DNA of 64,000 nt from Salinisphaera hydrothermalis C41B8 (GTDB lineage Bacteria > Pseudomonadota > Gammaproteobacteria > Nevskiales > Salinisphaeraceae). Made by a program: the position numbers and the translations under genes. The first letter of the stretch is position 1, and the number at the start of each line of letters is the position of its first letter. The stretch lies in NCBI RefSeq assembly GCF_000732535.1, contig NZ_APNK01000013.1, positions 29,804 to 93,803 on the forward strand. Reading direction: 5' to 3'. The notes under the pieces were generated by a model that saw only the letters and a list, made by a program, of their open reading frames with translations, was not told the DNA's origin and did no database searches. Positions 37,033-47,647 of the stretch are shown in pieces.

Positions 37033-37316
37033 TCGATCACCTTCGGCACGCGATACAGGCCTTCGGCGGTATCCGGCGCGATCGCCTGGAACGCCTCGCG
37101 ATCGACCGTGGCCTGAGCCACGTCGGGGCGCAGACGCGCCGTCAGATCCAGCGGATGCGACATCGGTTCCACGTTGTCGGTATCGGCGGTTTCCAGATGA
37201 TCGACCACGTCCAGAATACTGGACAACTGGGTCGCATATTCGGCGATGGCGCCTTCGTCCAGCCCCAGTCGGGCCAGGCGGGCGACCTTGCGCACGTCAT
37301 CGGCGGTCAGACTCAC
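37029..37316 (-). CDS. gatC: Asp/Glu-tRNA amidotransferase subunit C
   Basis: This small subunit of 95 residues helps GatA fold. The pattern [12 protein letters not shown] near the N-terminus and the C-terminal LRPDVAQ with [16 protein letters not shown] are the family signatures. The GTG at 37316 gives the standard length. The open frame up to 37466 adds residues without similarity. It is the first gene of gatCAB. Confidence 0.93.
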
Positions 37317-37437
37317 GGTGGTGATCTCGTGTTTTGGATTCGAACACACGGGCGCCATACCCGCGCGGCGGCAGAACGTAGCATAAAAGATGCCACGATC
37401 GTGCGCCCCCGGTTGACGGCATTCGACAAGTCGAGCG

Positions 37438-37466
37438 TTGCCGCGCTCGCCCCCCGTTGCTAGCAT
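37438..37466 (+). promoter_or_regulatory. Candidate promoter of mreB
   Basis: TTGCCG (37438-37443) and TAGCAT (37461-37466) are spaced 17 bases apart in the region between the divergent gatC and mreB genes. This would leave a leader of about 120 bases before the mreB start. Confidence 0.4.
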
Positions 37467-37479
37467 TGCGCACCTTTAA

Positions 37480-38634
<1,155 letters not shown>

Positions 38635-38734
38635 GCGACGTTGCAAGGCCCGTGCCGCGAGCCTAACTTGATGCGACGATCGGGGTGACCGGTCGTCTCG
38701 ATATTCGCTCCTCTGGGACGCCCGTCTTCACTCG

Positions 38735-38842
38735 ATGAGCCCACTGTTACGCGTTGCTGCCCTGTTTGATCGCCCCGTCCGCGCTATCGCGCGCCGGACC
38801 GGGGACGCTCGGCGCCGGCCTGTGCACGCGGGACGGCGCTAG
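38735..38842 (+). CDS. Possible 35-residue leader ORF before mreC
   Basis: An ATG at 38735 opens 35 codons (MSPLLRVAALFDRPVRAIA and onward, Arg-rich) that end in TAG at 38840-38842. The last base of the stop is the first base of the mreC GTG start, so reading through it could couple translation to mreC. The product resembles nothing I know, and chance is a real alternative in this high-G+C sequence. Confidence 0.25.
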   Translation: MSPLLRVAALFDRPVRAIARRTGDARRRPVHAGRR

Positions 38843-39789
38843 TGCTCGGACTATCGGACGACGACAAACCCCGCTTTCTCGGCCGACGGATTGCGCCCGG
38901 GCTGAAACTCGTGGCGCTGGCGATCATTTCGATCGTGCTGATGATGGTGGACAACGCCCACGACAGCCTGTCCACGGTCCGTGGTGCCCTCGCGGTCGCA
39001 CTCGAACCGGTGCAAATGGCCGCCGAAATGCCGGGCGATGCCGCCAATTACCTCAAGAATTATTTCGACCGCGGCAACCTCATCCAGGAAAACGAGCAGC
39101 TGTCGCAGAAGGTATTGCTGCTTCAGGGCCGCTTGCAGCAGCTGGCCGCGCTCCAGGCCGAGAACGAACGTATCCGCGCGCTACTGGCCTCGGCCAGCTC
39201 GATTAACCAGAACGTGCTGATCGCGCGTATCCTCGCGGTCAGCCCGGACCCTTATCGCCAGTACGTCAAGCTCAACAAGGGCAGCTCCGACGGCGTCTTC
39301 GTCGGCCAGGCCCTGATCGACGCCCACGGCATCATGGGTCAGGTCACCAACGTCACACCGCTGGACTCGCGCGCGATTCTGATCAGCGATCCGAACAACG
39401 GGATTCCGGTCGAGGTCAATCGTACGGGACTACAGACCATCGCCCAAGGGACCGGCCGCTCGAACGCGCTCACGCTGCCCTTTCTGCCCAACAACGCCGA
39501 TATCAAGGTTGGCGATCTGCTGGTGTCGTCGGGGCTTGGCGGGCGCTACCCGCCGAATTACCCGGTGGCGCGCGTCACGAAGGTGGTGCATCGGCCGGGC
39601 GAAGAGTTCCTGGACGTCACCGCCAAGCCGACCGCGGATCTCGACCGCGGCCGCGAGGCGCTGCTCGTATGGAACAGCAACAGCAACGATGATCCGCCGG
39701 CGCCGGACAATGCCGGCAAGTCCGGGCAACCGCCGGCCGCTGCGAAGGACGACGCGAGCGGCGCCAGCGACAACAAGGCCGCGCAATGA
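38842..39789 (+). CDS. mreC: Rod shape-determining protein MreC
   Basis: The protein of 315 residues has a short cytosolic start, one membrane helix (about 22-40), a periplasmic coiled coil (about 75-120, QENEQLSQKVLLLQGRLQQL region) and the beta-barrel domain with VKLNKGSSDGVFVGQALI and GIMGQVTNV. The last 50 residues are a low-complexity Asp/Ala/Pro tail. MreC organises PBP2, RodA and MreD outside MreB. The GTG at 38842 has GGGACGG upstream. The gap from mreB is 207 bases. Its stop overlaps mreD (ATGA). Confidence 0.93.
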   Translation: MLGLSDDDKPRFLGRRIAPGLKLVALAIISIVLMMVDNAHDSLSTVRGALAVALEPVQMAAEMPGDAANYLKNYFDRGNLIQENEQLSQKVLLLQGRLQQLAALQAENERIRALLASASSINQNVLIARILAVSPDPYRQYVKLNKGSSDGVFVGQALIDAHGIMGQVTNVTPLDSRAILISDPNNGIPVEVNRTGLQTIAQGTGRSNALTLPFLPNNADIKVGDLLVSSGLGGRYPPNYPVARVTKVVHRPGEEFLDVTAKPTADLDRGREALLVWNSNSNDDPPAPDNAGKSGQPPAAAKDDASGASDNKAAQ

Positions 39790-40271
39790 TCATCAGCCAG
39801 CGCGTCAGCAGCCTGCTGATCGTGGTCACGCTGGCGGTGTCGCTGGTGATTACGCTATTGCCCATGCCCGCCACCATGTCCGCAGCCCGGCCCGCGTTCT
39901 ATACCATGACGGTGCTGTTCTGGACCGCCAATCAGCCCCAGCGATTCGGGCCGATCGCGGCCTGGCTGGCCGGCATCGCCATCGATGTTCTGTACGGTAC
40001 GCCGTTCGCCGAGCATGGTTTGGCCATGGCCGTCGCCGCCTATGTTGTGGTCAAGGGCCGAGAGCTGCTGTGGAGCTTTCCGCTGATCCAGCAGAGCCTG
40101 TTGATGCTGCCCGTATTCGCGGTTTATGAGTTCATGCTGTTCTGGATCGACGGGGTCGCCGGGCTGGACGTTAACCAGTGGTGGCGCTGGCTTCCGGTAT
40201 TCTCGTCGGCACTGCTCTGGCCGATCTGGGCGTTCTTGCTGGAACGGATCGCCGAATTAGAGGTCGGATAG
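39786..40271 (+). CDS. mreD: Rod shape-determining protein MreD
   Basis: The hydrophobic protein of 161 residues has about five membrane segments with the family start (RVSSLLIVVTLAVSLVITLLP) and the conserved GIAIDVLYGTPFAEHGLAM. It lies where MreD is expected between mreC and mrdA, and it overlaps mreC by four bases. MreD joins MreC in the elongation complex of the inner membrane. Confidence 0.92.
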   Translation: MIISQRVSSLLIVVTLAVSLVITLLPMPATMSAARPAFYTMTVLFWTANQPQRFGPIAAWLAGIAIDVLYGTPFAEHGLAMAVAAYVVVKGRELLWSFPLIQQSLLMLPVFAVYEFMLFWIDGVAGLDVNQWWRWLPVFSSALLWPIWAFLLERIAELEVG

Positions 40272-40363
40272 TCGACAAGGGGTTACATCAGAACCGACGC
40301 AGGCACGCAGTGGATCGTGCCACGACGGTCTCATGCCGAACATCAGGGTAACGACGAGCGGAT

Positions 40364-42274
40364 ATGGCCGCGGACGACGCAATCAAAAACCACGCGGCCG
40401 AGCGGCGCCTGTTTCTTATTCGCACGGTCGCGGCCAGTCTGTTGCTGCTGATACTGATCGGCATGCTGATCGCGCGCGTGGTCTATCTGCAGGTCTACAA
40501 GCACGGCTATTACGAGACGCGCTCGCAGGATAACCGCATGCGCGTGGAAGTCGTGCCCCCGGTGCGCGGCCTGATCTACGACCGACACGGCAACCTCCTG
40601 GCCAATAACGAACCGGCCTATCGGCTGGAAATCGTGCCCGAACAGGTCAGCGACAGCGTCAAGTCGACCATCGCGCGGTTGTCGAAGATCGTGAACATCA
40701 GCGAGGCCGACAAGCAGCGCTTCTATTCGCGCGAGAAGCAGACCCCCTCGTTTCGCGGCACGCCGATCCGGCTAAGCCTGACGCAGAGCGAGGTCGCCCG
40801 GTTTGAGGTCAATCGTGATCGTTTCCCCGGTGTGGATATCCGCGCCGGTCTTACGCGCAACTATCCGCTCGGCAAGTACGCCTCGCATCTAGTCGGCTAC
40901 GTTGGCGGCATCACCGAATCCGATCTGGCCGACGTCAACAAAAAACGCTACCGCGGCTCTTCGCATATCGGCAAGGCGGGCGTCGAACTGTCCTACGAGT
41001 CGCGCCTGCACGGATACCCGGGCTCGCGCGTGGTCGAGACCAACGCGGCCGGCCGGGCGCTGCGCCAACTCGACATGCATCCGGCCACCGCCGGCGACAG
41101 TATCGTGCTGACCCTGGATTCCGCGCTACAAAAAGTGGCTTACAACGCGCTGGGCGACCAGGATGGCGCCGTGGTCGCGCTCAACCCCAACACCGGCGGC
41201 GTGCTGGCGATGGTGAGCAAGCCCGGCTACAACCCGGACCTTTTCGTCGACGGCATCAGCCACGCGAACTACACGCGGCTACTCAACAATCCGCACAAGC
41301 CGTTGTACAACCGCGCGCTCCAGGGCCAGTATCCGCCCGGCTCGACGGTCAAACCGTTCATGGCCATCGGCGCGCTGGAAACCGGCGTCATCGATCCGAA
41401 CAAAAAGGTTTGGTGCCCCGGCTACATCACGCTGCCCGGCTCGAATCACCGCTACCGCGATTGGAAACGCTCCGGGCAGGGCTGGATTGATCTGACCCAG
41501 GCGATCGAACGCAGCTCCGACGTCTATTTCTACAAGCTCGGCATGAAGCTCGGCATCGACAACATCTACCGCTACGGCTCGATGTTCGGCTTCGGCCAGA
41601 AAACCGGCATCGACCTGCCGCGCGAGAACGCCGGCATCATGCCGTCACGCGAATGGAAGCATGGCAATCGACATCTGCCGTGGTATCCGGGCGAGACGCT
41701 GATCACCGTGATCGGCCAGGGGTTCATGACCGCCACGCCGCTGCAGCTGGCCCAGGCGGTGAGCGAGATCGCCGAGCGCGGCCACGCCTACAAACCGCAT
41801 GTGCTCAAGGCCTGGAAGGATCCACAGACTCACACCACGACCGACTACAAACCGAAGGCGCTACCGCCGATCGAACTCAAAGATAAGCGCCACTGGGATA
41901 TCGTCATCAACGCAATGAAAGGCGTAGTCGACAATCCCCACGGCACGGCCCACTACTATGTCGGCCAGCATCTCAAGTATCCGATCGCGGGCAAGTCGGG
42001 CAGCGCCCAGGTCGCCGGCCTGCCGCAGAACGAAGTCGCGCCCGATCTCGACAGCATTCCACATCGGCTGCGCGAGCATGCCCTGTTCATCGCCTTCGCC
42101 CCGATCCAGCACCCCAAGATCGCGATCGCGGTGCTGGTCGAACACGGCGGCGGCGGGTCGAGCGTAGCCGGCCCGATCGCGCGCCGTGTGATCGACAGTT
42201 ATCTCGACAGCCTGCCGGATAGCAAGACGCTTCAGGTCAATTACTCCGGGAACAAATCCAAGACCGACTCATGA
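40364..42274 (+). CDS. mrdA: Penicillin-binding protein 2
   Basis: This class B transpeptidase of 636 residues cross-links side-wall murein during elongation. It has an N-terminal membrane helix (about 20-42), the pedestal domain with PPVRGLIYDRHGNLLANN, and the transpeptidase domain with S327-x-x-K330 (PPGSTVKP), S384-S385-D386 and K544-S545-G546. The KSG motif agrees with E. coli PBP2. The start at 40364 begins MAADDAIKNHAAERR. rodA overlaps its stop by four bases. Confidence 0.97.
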   Translation: MAADDAIKNHAAERRLFLIRTVAASLLLLILIGMLIARVVYLQVYKHGYYETRSQDNRMRVEVVPPVRGLIYDRHGNLLANNEPAYRLEIVPEQVSDSVKSTIARLSKIVNISEADKQRFYSREKQTPSFRGTPIRLSLTQSEVARFEVNRDRFPGVDIRAGLTRNYPLGKYASHLVGYVGGITESDLADVNKKRYRGSSHIGKAGVELSYESRLHGYPGSRVVETNAAGRALRQLDMHPATAGDSIVLTLDSALQKVAYNALGDQDGAVVALNPNTGGVLAMVSKPGYNPDLFVDGISHANYTRLLNNPHKPLYNRALQGQYPPGSTVKPFMAIGALETGVIDPNKKVWCPGYITLPGSNHRYRDWKRSGQGWIDLTQAIERSSDVYFYKLGMKLGIDNIYRYGSMFGFGQKTGIDLPRENAGIMPSREWKHGNRHLPWYPGETLITVIGQGFMTATPLQLAQAVSEIAERGHAYKPHVLKAWKDPQTHTTTDYKPKALPPIELKDKRHWDIVINAMKGVVDNPHGTAHYYVGQHLKYPIAGKSGSAQVAGLPQNEVAPDLDSIPHRLREHALFIAFAPIQHPKIAIAVLVEHGGGGSSVAGPIARRVIDSYLDSLPDSKTLQVNYSGNKSKTDS

Positions 42275-43389
42275 GCACGACCGCCCACGAACGTCCTGCG
42301 ACGCTATCCGCCTGGCTGGCGCACTGGCGCATCGACGTCCAGCTATTCGCCGCGCTGCTGTGCTGCGCCTTGCTCGGGCTGTTCGTGTTGTACAGCGCCT
42401 CGGGACGTTCCGAGGACGTCGTGATCGATCAGGCCGTTCGCGTGGGTATCGGCTTGTTCGCGATGATCGCTCTGGCCCAGGTGCCACCGCATTGGTATCG
42501 GGTGGCCGCGCCTTGGGTATACATTTTGGGCGTGATTCTGCTGGTCGCCACCCTCGTGCTCGGCGACGCGGCCATGGGAGCCAAGCGCTGGCTCGACTTC
42601 GGCGTGGTGCGTTTTCAGCCGTCGGAGATCTCGAAACTGGTCGTCCCCCTGACGATCGCAGCGTATTTTCATCATCGCAGCCTGCCACCCAAGTTGACCG
42701 ACATCCTGGTCGCCGGCGTCATCATGGCCATACCCGTCGCGCTCGTCGTGCGACAGCCGGATCTGGGCACCGCCCTGCTGATCATCGCGGGCGGCGGGTT
42801 CGCGCTGTTCTTTGCCGGACTGCGCTGGCGCATCATCTTGTTGCTGCTGGTTCTCGCTGCCGCCGCCGCGCCGTTGGTGTGGTTCAACCTGCATGATTAT
42901 CAGCAACAGCGCGTGCTGACGTTCCTCAACCCTGCGCGCGATCCCCTCGGCGCTGGTTATCACATCACCCAGTCCAAGATCGCGATCGGCTCGGGCGGCG
43001 TGTTCGGCAAGGGCTGGCTCAATGGGAGCCAGGCCCATCTCGACTTCCTGCCGGAATCCGACACCGATTTCGTATTCGCTGTCTACGCCGAGGAGACCGG
43101 CCTGTTTGGCGTTCTCGGCCTGATGGCAATCTACGGTTTCATTGTGGCGCGCGGGCTGTTCATCGCGATCAAGAGCCAGGACACATTCCAGCGGCTGACC
43201 GCTGCCAGCCTGTCGCTCACGTTCTTCTTCTACGCGTTCGTGAACATGGGTATGGTCGCCGGGCTGCTGCCCGTGGTCGGGGTTCCGTTGCCCCTGATTT
43301 CCTTCGGCGGCACCTCGATGGTCATGCTGCTGGCTTCGTTCGGCATTCTGATGTCGATTCACACCCACCGGAAGTTGCTCGCGACATGA
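42271..43389 (+). CDS. mrdB: Peptidoglycan glycosyltransferase RodA
   Basis: This SEDS protein of 372 residues has ten predicted membrane helices. Motifs include LFVLYSAS, KRWLDFGVVRFQPSEISKL (given as KRWLDFG and FQPSEISKL), RQPDLGTALL, the catalytic-loop region LPESDTDFVFAVYAEE (Asp of FLPESD region) and VGVPLPLISFGGTSM. RodA polymerises glycan strands together with PBP2, encoded immediately upstream with an ATGA overlap. Confidence 0.97.
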   Translation: MSTTAHERPATLSAWLAHWRIDVQLFAALLCCALLGLFVLYSASGRSEDVVIDQAVRVGIGLFAMIALAQVPPHWYRVAAPWVYILGVILLVATLVLGDAAMGAKRWLDFGVVRFQPSEISKLVVPLTIAAYFHHRSLPPKLTDILVAGVIMAIPVALVVRQPDLGTALLIIAGGGFALFFAGLRWRIILLLLVLAAAAAPLVWFNLHDYQQQRVLTFLNPARDPLGAGYHITQSKIAIGSGGVFGKGWLNGSQAHLDFLPESDTDFVFAVYAEETGLFGVLGLMAIYGFIVARGLFIAIKSQDTFQRLTAASLSLTFFFYAFVNMGMVAGLLPVVGVPLPLISFGGTSMVMLLASFGILMSIHTHRKLLAT

Positions 43390-44420
43390 CGATTCCCACG
43401 ATCGAACGAGCGCTGGGCGCGGCCCTGGTGCCGCTTATCGCGCTCGCGCTGACCGCGCCCCCGGCGCTGGCCGATACGCCGCACGGCCACTACGCGCAGT
43501 CGGCTGCCGGCCGCAAGCTGATCGATCGTCTGCATCGCGACAAGGGGATTCCGAAGGCCACCACGCGGAAACTGCTCGAACAGGCGAAGTACAAGCCCGA
43601 CATCATCGCCAAGATGCGCAAGCCGGCGGAAAAAACGCTGACCTGGGCCGATTACCGCCCGATCTTCGTCCAACCCAAACGCGCGCGCCAGGGCGCGGCC
43701 TATATCAACGCCCACCGCAAATTATTCGAAAAAGCGCAAGCCAAGTACGGCGTGCCGGCCTACATGATCGCCGCCATCCTCGGGGTTGAGACACGCTACG
43801 GTCGTTATATCGGCAAGGATCGTGTGCTCGATGCCTTGTCCACTCTGGCGTTCGACTATCCGGAACGGTCGGCGTTCTTCACCAAGGAACTGGGCGAATT
43901 CATCACGCTGTGCGTCGATGAGAAGCTCGACTGCACGTACGATGTTGGCTCGTATGCCGGCGCCATGGGCCTCGGTCAGTTCATGCCCTCGAGCTATGCG
44001 GCCTATGCTGTGGACGGCAACGGCGACGGCAAGCGCGATCTGTGGCACGAGCCGGCCGACATCATCGACTCGGTCGCCAATTATCTAGCCAAGAACGGTT
44101 GGCAACGCGGCGAACCGATTGCCCAGCCCGCCGAGTTATCCGATCCGAAGGTCATCGACGGCATCCAGACCAGTACGCGTAAGCCGAAGTACAGTTGGGC
44201 CCAGTTGCGAGCCCAGGGCGTACAGGTCTCGAATTCGCCGACCGCCAATACCCGGGTCGGCCTGCTCAAGTTCACCGGACCGCACGGGCCGGAATACTGG
44301 CTCGCCGAGCATAATTTCTTCGTGATCACGACTTATAATACGAGCCCGCTCTACGCGATGGCGGTGTATCAGCTCGGCCGCGAGATCGAGGCCTTCACCC
44401 ATCCGGCGGTGGGCTCGTGA
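43386..44420 (+). CDS. mltB: Lytic murein transglycosylase B
   Basis: The protein of 344 residues has a signal peptide (about 1-29, ending ALA-DTP) and the family-13 lytic transglycosylase fold. The catalytic glutamate is E135 in ILGVETRYGR. Downstream GAMGLGQFMPSSY and DIIDSVANYLAKNGW are the standard motifs. There is no lipobox cysteine, so unlike E. coli MltB it may be soluble in the periplasm. It overlaps rodA upstream and rlpA downstream by four bases each. Confidence 0.94.
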   Translation: MTIPTIERALGAALVPLIALALTAPPALADTPHGHYAQSAAGRKLIDRLHRDKGIPKATTRKLLEQAKYKPDIIAKMRKPAEKTLTWADYRPIFVQPKRARQGAAYINAHRKLFEKAQAKYGVPAYMIAAILGVETRYGRYIGKDRVLDALSTLAFDYPERSAFFTKELGEFITLCVDEKLDCTYDVGSYAGAMGLGQFMPSSYAAYAVDGNGDGKRDLWHEPADIIDSVANYLAKNGWQRGEPIAQPAELSDPKVIDGIQTSTRKPKYSWAQLRAQGVQVSNSPTANTRVGLLKFTGPHGPEYWLAEHNFFVITTYNTSPLYAMAVYQLGREIEAFTHPAVGS

Positions 44421-45385
44421 GCACCATGCGCCGAATTAGCGGGCTGGTGGTTCTTGGCGGACTGCTGGCGCTGGCCGGCTGCGCCAGCGGCCCGCCAGCG
44501 CATAAATCACGCGGCGGCGGGTATTACCAAAACGACGGCCCGCCCGACGATACGCACATTGATTGGTCGAAGGTCCACGACGCGGTACCGAAGAACGTGC
44601 CACCTTCGAAATACGGCAACCCGACCAGCTACACCGCGCTCGGCAAGCGTTACTACGTGCTCAAGAGTGCCAAGGGCTTTACCCAGACCGGGTTGGCCAG
44701 CTGGTACGGCCGCCAGTTCGACGGTGGTCGTACGTCCTCGGGCGAGCCGTACAACATGTTCGCTATGACCGCGGCCCATAAACGCCTGCCGATACCGACC
44801 TGGGTCCGCGTCACCAACCTGGACAACCACAAACAGGTGGTGGTCAAGATCAACGATCGCGGGCCATTCCATAAAGGGCGGATCATCGACCTGTCGTATG
44901 TCGCCGCGCGCCGTCTGGGCATCGTCGGGGAAGGTAGCGCGCCGGTTCGTATCCGCACGGTGACACCGGCCACGATCAACCAGCCGGACCCGGATAGCCA
45001 ACCGTCGAGCGGCCCTGCGGTGCCATTGCGCCGGGCGGAGAATCCGCCCGAGGATGCGGATACCGGCCACACGACATCCGGCGCGCCTATCGCCCGGAAC
45101 GCGCCCGCCGCGACGCCACGCACGAGCGGATCGGTCGCATCCTCCCGGCGCGTCGCCAACGCCGCGCCATTGCAGATCGGCGCCTTCTCATCGGCCGGGC
45201 ACGCCAGCCGCGCCAAGGCCAAAGCCAGGGCGACTGGCGCCGGCCCGGTAGCGGTCATTCCCCCTTCAGCCGGCATGAGGCTGTATCGTGTCCGCGTCGG
45301 GCCTTTCAATTCGCTGGCTGCGCAGCAGCGAGCGAAACAGCAGCTCGCCGACGCCGGGTTCCCCGTGCGCGAGATCAAACGTTAG
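44417..45385 (+). CDS. rlpA: Septal ring lytic transglycosylase RlpA
   Basis: This predicted outer-membrane lipoprotein has 322 residues: lipobox LAGC with C22, a double-psi beta-barrel domain (about 90-190) with GLASWYGRQFDGGRTSSGE and VKINDRGPF (catalytic Asp), a Pro/Ala/Thr linker and a C-terminal SPOR domain (about 250-322, LQIGAFSS to FPVREIKR). RlpA cleaves denuded glycan at the septum through SPOR binding. The GTG start overlaps the mltB stop. Confidence 0.95.
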   Translation: MSTMRRISGLVVLGGLLALAGCASGPPAHKSRGGGYYQNDGPPDDTHIDWSKVHDAVPKNVPPSKYGNPTSYTALGKRYYVLKSAKGFTQTGLASWYGRQFDGGRTSSGEPYNMFAMTAAHKRLPIPTWVRVTNLDNHKQVVVKINDRGPFHKGRIIDLSYVAARRLGIVGEGSAPVRIRTVTPATINQPDPDSQPSSGPAVPLRRAENPPEDADTGHTTSGAPIARNAPAATPRTSGSVASSRRVANAAPLQIGAFSSAGHASRAKAKARATGAGPVAVIPPSAGMRLYRVRVGPFNSLAAQQRAKQQLADAGFPVREIKR

Positions 45386-45432
45386 CTGCGTCGCCAGCAA
45401 GACGCTAAACTTTGCCGTTACCCCTGCATTAC

Positions 45433-46611
45433 ATGTCCGCCAAGAGTTCGAGCCTGATGCATCACGCCCAACGCCTGTTCTTGTTCGTCGCGGCCCTGCT
45501 GGTCAGCGTCGCCGCGTCGGCGGCCGACAATAATAGTCTGCCGATTCCGAGCGCCCCCTCCCTGGGCGCGAAGAGCTATATTCTGGTCGACTACAATTCG
45601 GGCCAGGTTCTGGCGGCCAAGAATCCCGACAAACGGATCGAACCGGCCAGCATCACGAAGCTGATGACCTGCTATATCGTCTTCGACGAGATCAAGAAGG
45701 GTAATCTCAAGCCCTCGGACATGGTCACGGTCTCCAAAAAAGCCTGGGAGATCCACGGTTCGCAGATGTTTCTCAAGGTCGGCGACAAGGTGTCGGTGGA
45801 TGACCTGCTACAAGGTCTGATCACGCAGTCGGGTAACGATGCAGCCGTCGCCCTCGCCCAGTACATTGCCGGCACGACGTCGACGTTTGCCGACTACATG
45901 AACCAGTACGCCAAGCAGCTGGGCATGACGAACAGTCATTTCATGGATGTGAACGGGCTGCCGCATCCGGATCACTATATGAGCGCGCGCGACATCGCGA
46001 CGCTGTACGCGGCTATCGTGCGGAAGTTCCCCAAGCTGTACGACCAGTACTTCCACGAGAAATCGTTCACCTACGCCGGCATCAAGCAGTACAACCGCAA
46101 CACCCTGTTGTGGTCCGATCCGCGGGTGGACGGCGGCAAGACGGGCCATACCGAATCGGCCGGCTACAACCTGGCGGCCTCGGCCAAGGATCACGGCATG
46201 CGTGTGATCGCCGTGGTCACCGGCACCAACTCGGAAAACGCGCGTAAGAGCCAGTGCGAGGCGCTGATCAGCTATGGCTTCCGTTTCTTCGACGACGGCA
46301 AGCTGTTCGACAAGGGCAAGGAAATTTCCCAGATCCGCGTCTGGAAAGGTGCGGAGAGTGAACTGCCGGTCGTCGCCGACGGGCCGGTCTACGTGGCCTA
46401 CCCACGCGGCCAGCGCGACTCGTTGTCGACCAGCGCCAAGCTGCCGAGCCATCTGACGGCGCCGATCAAGAAAGGCGAGCGTCTGGGCACGCTGTTGATC
46501 AAGTACAACGACAAAACGCTCAAGGAAGAGCCGCTGTATGCCGGCAAGTCGATCGCCGAGGGCGGTTATGTCACGCAATTCATCGACGACATTCTGATGA
46601 TGTTCCAGTAA
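45433..46611 (+). CDS. dacA: D-alanyl-D-alanine carboxypeptidase, PBP5/6 type
   Basis: The protein trims the terminal D-Ala of stem peptides in the periplasm. After a signal peptide (cut near ASA-ADN) the motifs are S73-x-x-K76 (SITKLMT), S133-G134-N135 and K236-T237-G238. A C-terminal beta-sandwich domain and the final amphipathic segment (GYVTQFIDDILMMFQ) follow, as in PBP5. I chose the ATG at 45433, though 45457 is also possible. It follows rlpA after 47 bases. Confidence 0.95.
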   Translation: MSAKSSSLMHHAQRLFLFVAALLVSVAASAADNNSLPIPSAPSLGAKSYILVDYNSGQVLAAKNPDKRIEPASITKLMTCYIVFDEIKKGNLKPSDMVTVSKKAWEIHGSQMFLKVGDKVSVDDLLQGLITQSGNDAAVALAQYIAGTTSTFADYMNQYAKQLGMTNSHFMDVNGLPHPDHYMSARDIATLYAAIVRKFPKLYDQYFHEKSFTYAGIKQYNRNTLLWSDPRVDGGKTGHTESAGYNLAASAKDHGMRVIAVVTGTNSENARKSQCEALISYGFRFFDDGKLFDKGKEISQIRVWKGAESELPVVADGPVYVAYPRGQRDSLSTSAKLPSHLTAPIKKGERLGTLLIKYNDKTLKEEPLYAGKSIAEGGYVTQFIDDILMMFQ

Positions 46612-46682
46612 GTCGCCGCCCGGCCGCCCGCCCCGTCGCGGGCGGCTGGACGACTACGCTGGCCCCGGGGCACAGTAAAGCC

Positions 46683-46955
46683 ATGTCCGATACCCACGAT
46701 GAAACCCTGCTCGAATTCCCTTGCGAATTCGCCATCAAGGCCTTCGGCCGCCACGGCACCGCTTTCGAACAGACGGTGTACACCCTGATCAAGGCGCACG
46801 CGCCGGAGTTGACCACGGGCGATCTATCCAGCCGCGAATCCAGCGGCGGCCGCTATATTGCGGTGACGGCCTCGATCAATGCCAAAAGCAAGGCGCAGCT
46901 CGACGCCATCTACAAGGACCTGAGCGATCACGAGCAGGTGCTGATGTCGCTGTGA
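46683..46955 (+). CDS. ybeD: DUF493 family protein YbeD
   Basis: The ACT-like small protein of 90 residues has the family patterns LLEFPCEFAIKAFGRHG and SSGGRYIAVTASINAKSKAQLDAIY (given by their starts). It sits between dacA and lipB exactly as in E. coli. The structure resembles the allosteric domain of phosphoglycerate dehydrogenase, but no function is proven. Its stop overlaps the lipB GTG start. Confidence 0.93.
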   Translation: MSDTHDETLLEFPCEFAIKAFGRHGTAFEQTVYTLIKAHAPELTTGDLSSRESSGGRYIAVTASINAKSKAQLDAIYKDLSDHEQVLMSL

Positions 46956-47647
46956 GCGCCGCGCCCGTCGTCCTTCGCCGTTTCGGCTGGCAACCGCAAC
47001 CCTATCGTCCCGTCTGGCAGGCCATGCAACGCTTTACCGCCGAGCGTGGCTCGGAAGATCCGGATGCGTTGTGGCTGCTCAACCACGCCCCAGTTTTCAC
47101 GCAGGGCCGCAACGGCCGCGCCGAACATGTGCTGGCCCCGGGCGACATCGAAGTCGTGCCGATCGATCGCGGCGGCCAGGTCACGTATCACGGGCCGGGC
47201 CAGCTGATGGCCTATGTCATGCTCGACCTCAAACGGCTGGGCATCGGCATCCGCAGTCTGGTCACGGCGCTGGAAAACGCCATGATCGCGACGCTGGCCG
47301 GCTACGATATCGAAGCCTATGCGAAACGCGATGCGCCCGGCGTGTATGTAGGCGCTGCAAAGATCGGCTCGATCGGCCTGCGCGTATCGCGCTCGAACAG
47401 CTATCACGGGCTGGCGTTGAACGTGGATATGGACCTGGAGCCGTTCTCGCGTATCGATCCCTGTGGTTATCACGGTCTGGCCATGACCCAGATCGCCGAT
47501 CTGGGCGGGCCGAGCGATCTCGACCGCGTCGCCGATGATCTCGGCGCGCAGTTGTGCACCGAACTCGGGCTGGCCCGCATAGATTCGTCGGATACGCGAG
47601 CCGATCTGATAGGCTGGCGCGCATCCGAGTCCCAATCTCGCCCATGA
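46952..47647 (+). CDS. lipB: Octanoyl-[acyl carrier protein]:protein octanoyltransferase
   Basis: LipB moves octanoate from ACP to lipoyl domains. In 231 residues, RGGQVTYHGPGQLMAY is the family signature, K137 (GAAKIGS) and C171 (DPCGYHG) are the catalytic pair, and SYHGLALNV lies between them. The open frame runs back to 46721 through ybeD, but the GTG at 46952 is coupled to the ybeD stop. lipA does not follow; instead the next start overlaps the lipB stop and begins the Mla genes. Confidence 0.95.
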   Translation: MSAAPVVLRRFGWQPQPYRPVWQAMQRFTAERGSEDPDALWLLNHAPVFTQGRNGRAEHVLAPGDIEVVPIDRGGQVTYHGPGQLMAYVMLDLKRLGIGIRSLVTALENAMIATLAGYDIEAYAKRDAPGVYVGAAKIGSIGLRVSRSNSYHGLALNVDMDLEPFSRIDPCGYHGLAMTQIADLGGPSDLDRVADDLGAQLCTELGLARIDSSDTRADLIGWRASESQSRP

